Positions 56,728 through 64,000 of a DNA stretch of 64,000 bases are shown here, piece by piece (position 1 is the first letter of the stretch; each line of letters begins with the position of its first letter). The notes below the pieces were generated by a model, which was given only the letters and a program-made list of their open reading frames with translations, made no database searches and was not told where the DNA came from. The DNA is from Sphingomonas sp. A2-49 (GTDB taxonomy: Bacteria; Pseudomonadota; Alphaproteobacteria; Sphingomonadales; Sphingomonadaceae). The stretch covers positions 1-64,000 of the forward strand of contig NZ_JAJLPA010000001.1 in assembly GCF_025548555.1 (NCBI RefSeq), read 5' to 3'. The position numbers were made by a program, and so were the translations under genes.

Positions 56728-57810
56728 ATGAAAGCCGCCATCCTCTTCGAACCCAAGCAGCCGCTCAGCATCGAGGACGTCGCCGTCGCCGATCCCGGGC
56801 CGCATGAGGTGCTGATCCGCACCGTCGCGGTCGGGGTGTGCCGCTCCGACCTGCATTTCGTCGACGGCATCTATCCGCACGCATTGCCCACCATCCCCGG
56901 ACACGAGGCCGCGGGCGTGGTCGAGGCGATCGGCGGCGAGGTGCGGACGGTGAAGGTCGGCGACCATGTCGTCACCTGTCTGTCCGCCTTCTGCGGCCAG
57001 TGCGAATTCTGCGTCACCGGGCGGATGTTCCTGTGCGTCGATGCCGGCGTCCGCCGGCCCAAGGGTGCCGCCCCGCGGCTGATGCTCGGCGACCGCCCGG
57101 TCGCGCAGATGCTCAACCTGTCCGCCTATGCCGAGATGATGCTGGTCCACGAACATGCCTGCGTCGCGATCGATCGCGAGATGCCGATGGACCGCGCCGC
57201 GCTGATCGGCTGCGCGGTGACGACGGGTGCGGGCGCGGTATTCAACACGACCGACGTGACGCCGGGAGAGACGGTCTGCGTCGTCGGCTGCGGCGGGATC
57301 GGGCTCGCCGCGGTCAACGCCGCCAGGATCGCCGGCGCGGGCAAGATCGTCGCGATCGATCCCGTTGCCGAAAAGCGCGCGCTCGCCGAGAAACTGGGCG
57401 CGACGCACAGCATCGACGCCATGTCCCCGACCGCGGCGGACGAGGTCGTCGAGATCACCCGCGGCGGCGTCCACCATGCGATCGAGGCGGTCGGGCGGCC
57501 GCAGAGCGCCGCGATGGCGGTCAAGGTGCTGCGCCGCGGTGGCACTGCGACGATCCTCGGCATGCTGCCACCGAGGGAGACGGTCGGGCTGTCCGCGATC
57601 GACCTGCTGTCGGGCAAGACGCTGCAGGGCGGGTTGATGGGCAGCAACCGCTTTCCGGTCGATATCCCCCGGCTGGTCGATTTCTACATGCGCGGGCAGC
57701 TCGATCTCGACACGATCATCGCGGAGCGCATGCCGCTGGAACGGATCAACGACGCGTTCGACGAACTGCGCAAGGGCGATGCGACGCGCAGCGTGATTAC
57801 CTTCGCATGA
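56728..57810 (+). CDS. Zinc-dependent alcohol dehydrogenase
   Basis: This 360-residue MDR dehydrogenase has catalytic zinc motifs GVCRSDLH (about 36-43) and GHEAAGVVE (about 58-66), a structural zinc site in CLSAFCGQCEFCVTGRMFLC (about 84-103) and the NAD motif VVGCGGIGLAAVNAAR. The proteins closest in feel are aryl/long-chain alcohol dehydrogenases of class III type. It overlaps the kinase gene by four bases and probably oxidises a hydroxyl intermediate in the island. Confidence 0.88.
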   Translation: MKAAILFEPKQPLSIEDVAVADPGPHEVLIRTVAVGVCRSDLHFVDGIYPHALPTIPGHEAAGVVEAIGGEVRTVKVGDHVVTCLSAFCGQCEFCVTGRMFLCVDAGVRRPKGAAPRLMLGDRPVAQMLNLSAYAEMMLVHEHACVAIDREMPMDRAALIGCAVTTGAGAVFNTTDVTPGETVCVVGCGGIGLAAVNAARIAGAGKIVAIDPVAEKRALAEKLGATHSIDAMSPTAADEVVEITRGGVHHAIEAVGRPQSAAMAVKVLRRGGTATILGMLPPRETVGLSAIDLLSGKTLQGGLMGSNRFPVDIPRLVDFYMRGQLDLDTIIAERMPLERINDAFDELRKGDATRSVITFA

Positions 57811-58850
57811 CCGACACCATCCCCGTCACCGGCAAGGACCGCCTCGACGAGGGCGCATTGACCACGTGGATGACGGCGAACGTCGCGGGTTTCCGCGGAC
57901 CGCTGACCTATGCCAAATTCGCCGGTGGCCAGTCCAACCCGACGTATCGCATCGACAGCCCGTCGGGTTCCTATGTGTTGCGGCGCAAGCCGTTCGGTCC
58001 GCTGCTGCCGTCCGCGCATGCCGTCGATCGCGAATACCGGCTGATCGCGGGGCTGCACCCGACCGGTTTCCCCGTCGCAAAACCCTATGGCCTGTGCACC
58101 GACGAGGGCGTCATCGGTGCGATGTTCTACGTCATGGGCCTCGTAGAGGGACGCAACCTTTGGGACGGGACGCTGCCCGATTATGCGCCCGCCCAGCGCA
58201 CCGGCATCTACCACGCGATGGTCGATACGCTCGCCGACCTGCACAATACCTACTTCGCCGCGGCGGGCCTCGGCGAATATGGCAAGCCCGGCAATTATTT
58301 CGCGCGTCAGGTCGAACGCTGGACCCGGCAGTATCGCGCGAGCGAGACGGAGCCCATGCCGGAGGTCGAACGCCTGATCGACTTCCTGCCGCGCACCGTT
58401 CCCGAACAGACCCGCACCGCCATCGTCCATGGCGATTACCGGATCGACAACATGATCTTCGACGCGACCGAAGCGCGCGTCGTCGCCGTGCTCGACTGGG
58501 AATTGTCGACGCTGGGCGATCCGCTCGCCGATTTCAGCTATTTCCTGATGAGCTGGGTCACCGATCCGGAAGGCCGGTCGGGCGTGAAGGGGCGGACGGG
58601 CGCCGCGACCGGGATCCCGACGATCGAGGCGATGACGCAGCGCTATTGCGCCCGCACCGGGCGCGACGGCGTCCCCGACCTCGACTGGTATTTCGCCTAC
58701 AATCTCTTCCGGCTGACCGGCATCGTCCAGGGGATCAAGAAGCGGATCGTGGACGGCACCGCGTCGAGCGCGCAGGCGGAACGCTCCGCGGCACAGGTCC
58801 ATCGCCTCGCCGCGGCCAGCTGGCATTTCGCCGAGCGCGCAGGCGCTTAG
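57807..58850 (+). CDS. APH-family kinase (ACAD10/11, LvaA-like)
   Basis: This 347-residue protein has an aminoglycoside-phosphotransferase fold: FAGGQSNPTYRI nucleotide loop (about 38-49), VLRRKP lysine (about 58-63), Brenner motif HGDYRIDN (H208 to N215) and LDWELSTLGDP. Relatives in animal ACAD10/11 and bacterial LvaA phosphorylate a hydroxyl of hydroxyacyl-CoA rather than antibiotics. Overlap with the dehydrogenase upstream (ATGA) and an SDR 41 bases downstream support a catabolic role. Resistance activity is not expected. Confidence 0.85.
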   Translation: MTDTIPVTGKDRLDEGALTTWMTANVAGFRGPLTYAKFAGGQSNPTYRIDSPSGSYVLRRKPFGPLLPSAHAVDREYRLIAGLHPTGFPVAKPYGLCTDEGVIGAMFYVMGLVEGRNLWDGTLPDYAPAQRTGIYHAMVDTLADLHNTYFAAAGLGEYGKPGNYFARQVERWTRQYRASETEPMPEVERLIDFLPRTVPEQTRTAIVHGDYRIDNMIFDATEARVVAVLDWELSTLGDPLADFSYFLMSWVTDPEGRSGVKGRTGAATGIPTIEAMTQRYCARTGRDGVPDLDWYFAYNLFRLTGIVQGIKKRIVDGTASSAQAERSAAQVHRLAAASWHFAERAGA

Positions 58851-58891
58851 GCCGGATACCTCTCTCCCCATCGTCACGTGATAGGAGTCCC

Positions 58892-59656
58892 ATGTCGCTT
58901 TTCGACCTGACCGGAAAGGTCGCCATCGTCACCGGCTCCAGCCGCGGCATCGGCAAGGCCGGCGCGATCGAGCTCGCCCGCCATGGCGCCAAGGTCGTCA
59001 TCAGCAGCCGCAAGCAGGACGCATGCGATGCCGTGGCGGCCGAGATCGACGCGCAGTTCGGCAGCGGCACCGCGATCGCGGTCGCGGCGAGCATCTCGTC
59101 GAAGGAGGCGCTCCAGGCGCTCGTCGACCGCACCCGCGCGCACTTCGGACGGATCGACGTGCTCGTCTGCAATGCCGCATCGAACCCCTATTACGGCCCG
59201 ATGGAGGGGATCGCCGACGACCAGTTCCGTAAGATCCTCGACAACAACATCCTGTCGAACCACTGGCTGATCCAGATGGTCGTGCCGGACATGCGCGCCC
59301 GCCGCGACGGATCGATCGTCATCGTCTCGTCGATCGGGGGGCTGCGCGGATCGCCGATGATCGGCGCCTACAACGTGTCCAAGGCCGCAGACTTCCAGCT
59401 CGCGCGCAACTATGCCGTGGAATACGGCCCCGACAACGTGCGGGTGAATTGTATCGCCCCCGGCCTCATCAAGACCGATTTCGCCCGCGCGCTGTGGGAC
59501 ACGCCGGAGGCGGAGACGCGATCGAGCCGGCACACGCCGCTGCGCCGGCTCGGCGACCCCGTCGATATCGCCGGGACGATGGTCTATCTCGCGTCGGACG
59601 CCAGCTGCTACATGACGGGCCAGGCGATCGTCGTCGATGGCGGGGTGACGATCTGA
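58892..59656 (+). CDS. Short-chain dehydrogenase/reductase
   Basis: This 254-residue classical SDR has TGSSRGIG (14-21), the NAAS motif [10 protein letters not shown] and S-Y-K triad in [20 protein letters not shown]; it ends [15 protein letters not shown] precedes the ATG at 58892. It is translated with the next SDR (TGATG overlap), so two related dehydrogenases are made together. The family includes DHRS4-like and 3-hydroxyacyl-CoA dehydrogenases. Confidence 0.9.
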   Translation: MSLFDLTGKVAIVTGSSRGIGKAGAIELARHGAKVVISSRKQDACDAVAAEIDAQFGSGTAIAVAASISSKEALQALVDRTRAHFGRIDVLVCNAASNPYYGPMEGIADDQFRKILDNNILSNHWLIQMVVPDMRARRDGSIVIVSSIGGLRGSPMIGAYNVSKAADFQLARNYAVEYGPDNVRVNCIAPGLIKTDFARALWDTPEAETRSSRHTPLRRLGDPVDIAGTMVYLASDASCYMTGQAIVVDGGVTI

Positions 59657-60456
59657 TGGCGCGCTTCACCGATCGATCGATCGTCGTCACCGGCGCGGGC
59701 AGCGGCATCGGCCGCGCCGCCGCGCTTCAGTTCGCCGCCGAGGGCGGGCGCGTCATCGTCGCCGACCTGACGGAGGGCGCCGACGACACCGCCGCCGCGA
59801 TCATCGCCGCCGGCGGCATCGCGCAGGCGATCCGCATCGATGCCGGCGTCGAGGAGGACGTGGTCCGCGCAGTCGCGCTGGCGTGCGACCGGTTCGGCGG
59901 GCTCGACGTCATGTTCGCCAATGCCGGGATCTCGGGCGGCATGGCCAACATCTTCGACACCGACGTCGCGCTCATCACCGACGTGCTGCGCGTCAACCTG
60001 ATCGGCCCGTTCCTCGCGATCAAGCATGCCGCGCCGCGCATCGCCGAACGGGGCAGGGGGGCGATCGTGCTGACCGCGAGCGTCGCGGGCATTCGCTCGG
60101 GCGCCGGCTCGCCCGCCTATTCCGCGTCGAAGGCCGGCGTCATCAACCTTGCCGCTGTGGCCGCGCAGCAGCTGTCCGGCAGCAACGTGCGTGTCAACGC
60201 GATCTGTCCCGGCCTGACCGAGACGGGGATGACCAAGCCCGTCTTCGACTATGCCCGCGACGCCGACAAGCTCGACCGCGTCGGTCGCCTCAACCCGCTG
60301 CGCCGCGGCGCGCAGCCCGACGAACTGGCCCGGGTCGCGCTGTTCCTCGCCTCCGACGATGCCAGCTACGTCAATGGACAGGCGATCGCGGTCGACGGCG
60401 GCCTGTCGTCGAGCCATCCCGTCACGCGGCAGGATTATGGCAAGACGGCCGTGTGA
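59656..60456 (+). CDS. Short-chain dehydrogenase/reductase
   Basis: This 266-residue SDR has TGAGSGIG (13-20), ANAGISGG (about 90-97) and the catalytic YSASK (about 155-159), with the end [17 protein letters not shown]. It shares about the same fold as its neighbour at 58892 but the two are only distantly alike. The ATG overlaps the upstream stop by one base. The hydroxyl substrate is unknown. Confidence 0.9.
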   Translation: MARFTDRSIVVTGAGSGIGRAAALQFAAEGGRVIVADLTEGADDTAAAIIAAGGIAQAIRIDAGVEEDVVRAVALACDRFGGLDVMFANAGISGGMANIFDTDVALITDVLRVNLIGPFLAIKHAAPRIAERGRGAIVLTASVAGIRSGAGSPAYSASKAGVINLAAVAAQQLSGSNVRVNAICPGLTETGMTKPVFDYARDADKLDRVGRLNPLRRGAQPDELARVALFLASDDASYVNGQAIAVDGGLSSSHPVTRQDYGKTAV

Positions 60457-60497
60457 GGTGACTTGATGCGGTCACGCGGCGCGCGCAGGATGCGGCC

Positions 60498-61619
60498 ATG
60501 CTCGTGATCGTCGCCGCCGCTCTTGCCGCCCCACAGGCCGTCCCGCCACCGATCATCGCCGTGCCGTCGGTCCCGCGCGCGCCGGTGCCGGGGCAATGGC
60601 TGCTCCACTGGACGATGAGCCCGGTGCTGTGCCGCGACAGCCGGGCGCAGCCGTCCGTGATGGCGCCCGAGCCGCGTCGTGCCGTTCTCTATTCCAACGG
60701 CAATGGTCGCGCCTCTGCGACGTTCGACTTCCGGATCGACGCCAGCGGCCGGCCGCTGTCGATCAGGCGCCGCAGCAATGCGTACCTTCAGGACAGCGAG
60801 GATCTCGCGCCTGCGCTCGCGGCGACGCGCTTCGCGCCGGGGGGAGAGCGAAAGGACTGCGTCGTCACGTTCACGCCGGATGTCAGCCCGGTTGCGGGCG
60901 CATCGCTCCACGATGTGATGGCAACGTTCATGACCCCGCGCAGCAACCCGCCGCGCAGCGTCTGGGATCGCATCCACGCCGGCGGGGATTGCGGCGATAC
61001 CCGGCCGGCGCCGCTACTGCGCGGCTATCCCGATTTCAAGGCGCTGCCCGACCAACCCGGTTACGCCAGCTGGACGCTAATCGGCTTCGACCTGTCAACC
61101 GGTGGCAAGCCGCGGGCGATCCGCACGTTGGACGGCAGCGGCACCGCGCCGCTCGACCGCGCCGGCCGCGAAGCCGTGACGCGCTCGCGGTTCGAGAAGG
61201 GCGCGCATCGGGGCTGCACCTATGGCTATTTCAAGGCCGCCAGCGTCCTGCCCGCGCCGCCCGCGCCCGACGAAGACGCCTGGCGCCCCACCGCTGCGAC
61301 CTGCCCGCGCGAGCATGCCTGGGATCGCCGTCCGCGGCTCGTCTATCCGGCCAGTTACACCGCGCGCAGCATCGAAGGCTGGGCGATGGTGACGTTCGAC
61401 GTCGCCCCCTGGGGGCAGATCGGCAACGTCCATGCCTGGGCCGCGCAACCCACCGCGGATTTCGGCACGGCCGCCGAAATCATGCTGCGCGCCGCGACGT
61501 TCAGGCCGGGTCCGGGCTATGTCGGCTGCATCGAACGCGTGCGCTATGTCATCGGCAAGCCGGGCATGCCCAAGCCCGCCGACGATGCGCCGCCGCTGCC
61601 GCCGCCCGTCGTCGACTGA
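60498..61619 (+). CDS. Exported protein with three TonB C-terminal-like repeats
   Basis: This 373-residue protein has a short leader (MLVIVAAALAAPQA) and three similar domains at about 72-123, 191-246 and 293-352. Each has F-x-(I/L/V)-x-x-x-G-x-(P/I) followed by a helix and an RF-x-x-G...C or F-R-P-G...C ending, as in the TonB C-terminal fold. No proline-rich membrane anchor of a true TonB is present, so it is not an energy transducer. It may bind a periplasmic peptide or protein. It stands after the second SDR, 41 bases away, and may belong to the operon. Confidence 0.6.
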   Translation: MLVIVAAALAAPQAVPPPIIAVPSVPRAPVPGQWLLHWTMSPVLCRDSRAQPSVMAPEPRRAVLYSNGNGRASATFDFRIDASGRPLSIRRRSNAYLQDSEDLAPALAATRFAPGGERKDCVVTFTPDVSPVAGASLHDVMATFMTPRSNPPRSVWDRIHAGGDCGDTRPAPLLRGYPDFKALPDQPGYASWTLIGFDLSTGGKPRAIRTLDGSGTAPLDRAGREAVTRSRFEKGAHRGCTYGYFKAASVLPAPPAPDEDAWRPTAATCPREHAWDRRPRLVYPASYTARSIEGWAMVTFDVAPWGQIGNVHAWAAQPTADFGTAAEIMLRAATFRPGPGYVGCIERVRYVIGKPGMPKPADDAPPLPPPVVD

Positions 61620-61622
61620 CGA

Positions 61623-62510
61623 TCAGCCGCTCGGTGCGCGGCGCCGGATCAGCCCCTCCTGCGCGACGCTCGCCACCAGACGGCCGTCGGCGGTGAAGAT
61701 GCTGCCCCGGTTCATGCCGCGGGCGTGACCCGCCCACGGGCTGTCCGTCGTGTAGAGCAGCCATTCGTCCGCGCGGAACGGTTCGTGGATCCACAAAGCG
61801 TGGTCAAGGCTGGCCGTCTGCATTTCGGGCATCAGCCAGTTGACGCCGTGCGGCATCATCGATGTCGCGAGCAATGCCATGTCCGAGGCATAGGCGAGCG
61901 CCGCGCGATGCACCGCCGGATCGTCGCCGATCGGCGCGGCGACGCGGAACCAGGCCGCATTGTTCGGCGCGCGCACCTCCGGCGCGAACCAGCTGCGCGG
62001 ATGGAGCGGCCGCATCTCGATCGCATTCTGGCGCCGCGTGAAGAAGTCGCGGAATTTCTCCGGCACCTGATCCGCGATCGCGAGCCGCAGTTCGCGCTCC
62101 GACTTCAGCGTTTCGGGCCCGGGCACGTCGGGCATCGCGCTCTGGTGGTGCAGCCCGTCCTCGGGCAGCTGGAACGATGCCGTCATCGTCAGGATCGGCT
62201 GGCCCTGCTGCGACGCGACGACGCGCCGGGTCGCGAAGCTGCGGCCTTCGAAATCGCGCGTCACCCGATAGACGATGGGGAAATTCTCATCCCCCGGCCG
62301 CATGAAATAGGCGTGGAGCGAATGCGCGTCCTTGCCCTCCGCCGACCGCTGCGCCGCCTGGAGCGCCTGCGCGATCACCTGTCCGCCGAACACGCGGCCG
62401 CGACCGCCCGGCTGGCGCGATCCGCGGTAGAGGTCGGTATCGATCGCCTCGACGTCGAGCAGAGTGACCAGCATCGCCGCCAGCGCCTCCGGCGTACGCT
62501 CGCCGCTCAA
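61623..62510 (-). CDS. tesB: Acyl-CoA thioesterase II (TesB)
   Basis: This 295-residue double-hotdog thioesterase has VFGGQVIAQALQAAQ (about 40-54), HAYFMRPGDE and GRSFATRRVVASQQG (about 88-102); the second hotdog has LDHALWIHEPF. Start is TTG at 62510, overlapping the upstream dehydrogenase stop; ATG at 62474 would shorten the N-terminus below the usual family length. It releases free acid from acyl-CoA in the last step of the minus-strand unit. Confidence 0.92.
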   Translation of the reverse strand: MSGERTPEALAAMLVTLLDVEAIDTDLYRGSRQPGGRGRVFGGQVIAQALQAAQRSAEGKDAHSLHAYFMRPGDENFPIVYRVTRDFEGRSFATRRVVASQQGQPILTMTASFQLPEDGLHHQSAMPDVPGPETLKSERELRLAIADQVPEKFRDFFTRRQNAIEMRPLHPRSWFAPEVRAPNNAAWFRVAAPIGDDPAVHRAALAYASDMALLATSMMPHGVNWLMPEMQTASLDHALWIHEPFRADEWLLYTTDSPWAGHARGMNRGSIFTADGRLVASVAQEGLIRRRAPSG

Positions 62511-63631
62511 TAGCCCGCCGCCTTCGCCAGCCGGTCGGCGTGGAAGCCCGCATCGCCGAACATCTCGGCGAGGACGCGCGCGCGCTTCATGTAGAAGCCG
62601 ATGTCATATTCGTCGGTCATGCCGATGCCGCCGTGCATCTGGATCCCCTCCTGCACCGACAGCGTCGTCGCCATGCCGGTCATCGCCTTGGCCACCGACA
62701 CCGCGTCGTCGGCCTCCGCACCGGTATCGAGCAATTGCTGCGCCTTCAGCACGGCGGCGCGCGCGACCTCCATCTCGGCGTACAGATGCGCGGCGCGGTG
62801 CTGGAGCGCCTGGAAACTGCCGATGGCGACGCCGAACTGCTTGCGCTCCTTCAGGTAACCGACCGTCATGTCCATCGCACCGCCACCGACGCCGAGCAAT
62901 TCCGCCGAGGCGCCGGTCCGCCCGGCCCGCAGCAGGCGCGCGAGCGGATCGCGTCCCGCGTCCACCTCTCCGATCACCGCGTCGGCATCGACCTCGACAC
63001 CGTCGAAGGCCAGCCGTGCGGCGAGGCTCGAATCGGCCAGCCGCTCGGGCGAGGCGGTCAGATTGGCGGCGTCCTTCGGGACGGCGAACAGCGTCACGCC
63101 CTCGGCATCGTCCGCCGCGCCGGCGGTGCGCGCGGCGACGATCAGCAGGTCGGCGACATGCCCGTGCGCGACGAACCGCTTGGCACCGGTCAGGCGAAAG
63201 CCGTTGCCGGATCGCTCCGCCCTCAGCCCGATCGTGTCGCGATGCTTGGCGCCCTCGTCGATCGCGAGCGCGGCGACGGTTTCGCCGGCGACGATGCCGG
63301 GAAACCAGCGGTCCGCCTGCGCCGATCCCTGCAACGCCGCCACCGCGGCGACCGCCGTCGTCAGGAAGGGGGAGGGGGACAGGTTGCGGCCGATCTCCTC
63401 GAGCACCACGCCCGCCTCGACATGGCCGAGGCCCAGTCCGCCCTGATCCTCCGGGATCAGCACGCCGTTGAGGCCCATTTCGGCGAACTGTTTCCACAGG
63501 TCGCGGGAAAAGCCGGTCGGGTCGTTCGCATCGCGCAGCGCGCGCAGATGCGACACGGGGGCGTGTTCGGCGATGAACGCCTTCGCGGTGTCGCGAAGCA
63601 TCGTCTGTTCGTCGTTGAGATAGAGGGGCAT
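62507..63631 (-). CDS. Acyl-CoA dehydrogenase, short subunit
   Basis: This 374-residue acyl-CoA dehydrogenase family protein starts MPLYLNDEQTMLRDTAKAF and ends with QMHGGIGMTDEYDIGFYMKRA near its C-terminus. It resembles the short chain at 52539, in both pattern and partner arrangement: a longer dehydrogenase is encoded just upstream on the same strand, cut by the window edge. The ATG at 63631 overlaps none; the repeat copy 3 sits before it. Confidence 0.9.
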   Translation of the reverse strand: MPLYLNDEQTMLRDTAKAFIAEHAPVSHLRALRDANDPTGFSRDLWKQFAEMGLNGVLIPEDQGGLGLGHVEAGVVLEEIGRNLSPSPFLTTAVAAVAALQGSAQADRWFPGIVAGETVAALAIDEGAKHRDTIGLRAERSGNGFRLTGAKRFVAHGHVADLLIVAARTAGAADDAEGVTLFAVPKDAANLTASPERLADSSLAARLAFDGVEVDADAVIGEVDAGRDPLARLLRAGRTGASAELLGVGGGAMDMTVGYLKERKQFGVAIGSFQALQHRAAHLYAEMEVARAAVLKAQQLLDTGAEADDAVSVAKAMTGMATTLSVQEGIQMHGGIGMTDEYDIGFYMKRARVLAEMFGDAGFHADRLAKAAGY

Positions 63632-63646
63632 CGATCGTCTCCAAAG

Positions 63647-63758
63647 CCCTCTCCCTTCTGGAGAGGGTCGGGTGAGGGCAGGGGCCGCATCGTGCCCGCG
63701 TGTCCTCACCCTTCCGCCACGCTGCGCGCGGCTCCCTCCCTCTCCCGCCGGGAGAGGG
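63647..63758. repeat. Interspersed palindromic repeat, copy 3 (double)
   Basis: Two back-to-back hairpins are seen: CCCTCTCC-N5-GGAGAGGG (63647-63667) and CCCTCTCCC-gcc-GGGAGAGGG (63738-63758). Between them GGGTGAGG (63670-63677) pairs with CCTCACCC (63704-63711). The layout is that of a REP-type doublet sited between two dehydrogenase genes. Confidence 0.72.
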
Positions 63759-63767
63759 ATCGACGGC

Positions 63768-64000
63768 TCAGGCTCCCGGCAGTTCCAGGATGCGCTTGGC
63801 GATGATGTTGAGCTGCACTTCCGACGTGCCGCCCTCGATCGAATTGGCCTTGGTGCGCAGCCACGCCCGCGGCGCGGCGCCCGCATTCGAGCGGTCGCTC
63901 TCCCATTCCAGCGCGTCGGAACCGCCCGCCGCCATCATCAGCTCGTGGCGATCCTTGTTCAGCTCGGTACCGACATATTTCATCATGCTGGGCTGCGCCG
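63768..64000 (-). CDS. Acyl-CoA dehydrogenase, C-terminal part (cut by edge)
   Basis: About 77 C-terminal codons lie inside the window; the rest continues beyond base 64000. The visible end contains WLRTKANSIEGGTSEVQLNI and IIAKRILELPG, the usual C-terminal block of acyl-CoA dehydrogenases that binds FAD and carries the helix ending at the stop. It is the likely long-chain partner of the enzyme at 62507-63631, matching the long/short pair at 51259-53603. Confidence 0.85.
   Translation of the reverse strand, partial: AQPSMMKYVGTELNKDRHELMMAAGGSDALEWESDRSNAGAAPRAWLRTKANSIEGGTSEVQLNIIAKRILELPGA

Noticed and set aside
57807..58850. Antibiotic (aminoglycoside) resistance gene
   Set aside because: The APH-type fold is shared, but its match to ACAD10/11 and LvaA-type kinases and its place among acyl-CoA genes fit catabolism.

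Overview
The window is a high-GC bacterial chromosome segment and almost certainly comes from an alphaproteobacterium of the Sphingomonadales (Sphingomonas-like). The grounds are HdaA beside polyphosphate kinase, a plant/alphaproteobacterial type glutamate-cysteine ligase, candidate EcfG (GGAAC-N17-CGTT) promoters, a TonB receptor with a Tat-exported TldD, and many acyl-CoA dehydrogenases. Genes are dense and often overlap by 1-11 bases. I see no prophage, transposase, CRISPR array, rRNA or replication origin; one tRNA is present.

Layout. At 1-2181 a PmrA/QseB-like two-component pair is divergent from a membrane protein cut by the left edge. At 2424-15320 a TonB receptor is followed by a Tat-exported TldD, a leaderless TldE, and a six-gene overlapping cluster (DUF4159, MoxR ATPase, DUF58, BatA-like, DUF4175-like, large membrane protein). 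At 15442-18970 there is a GntR regulator, a SRPBCC/alcohol dehydrogenase/SDR operon behind a candidate stress promoter, and tRNA-Gly(UCC). At 19055-24362 an isoprenylcysteine-methyltransferase-like protein faces a purM-purN-mmcQ-membrane protein operon, and a DUF2066-like exported protein lies divergent from purM. At 24366-36379 come housekeeping and polyphosphate genes: hdaA, ppk1, ppx, an I78-like inhibitor lipoprotein with rnd, aspS, ppk2, gshA, rsmE, a small membrane protein and ubiA.

At 36423-47280 are a second TldE, a CysQ-like phosphatase, a phospholipase D divergent from a Crp/Fnr regulator (both with EcfG-type promoter candidates), an M3 peptidase overlapping an MHS transporter, and an EF-hand protein followed by an OmpR-type response regulator and kinase. 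From 47400 to the right edge lies an acyl-CoA catabolic island: CoA ligase, two thioesterases, five acyl-CoA dehydrogenases (two long/short pairs plus one ACAD11-like enzyme), zinc alcohol dehydrogenase, an APH-type kinase of the ACAD10/11-LvaA kind, two SDRs, a tandem TetR-TetR regulator and an MFS exporter.

Working together: the island encodes activation, alpha,beta-dehydrogenation, hydroxyl phosphorylation or oxidation, and thioester release, probably under the double TetR protein. The left cluster joins an exported peptide-processing TldD/E pair to a MoxR/BatA-type membrane machinery of unknown role. Several short intergenic palindromes and three copies of a CCCTCTCCC/GGGAGAGGG interspersed repeat lie between operons.
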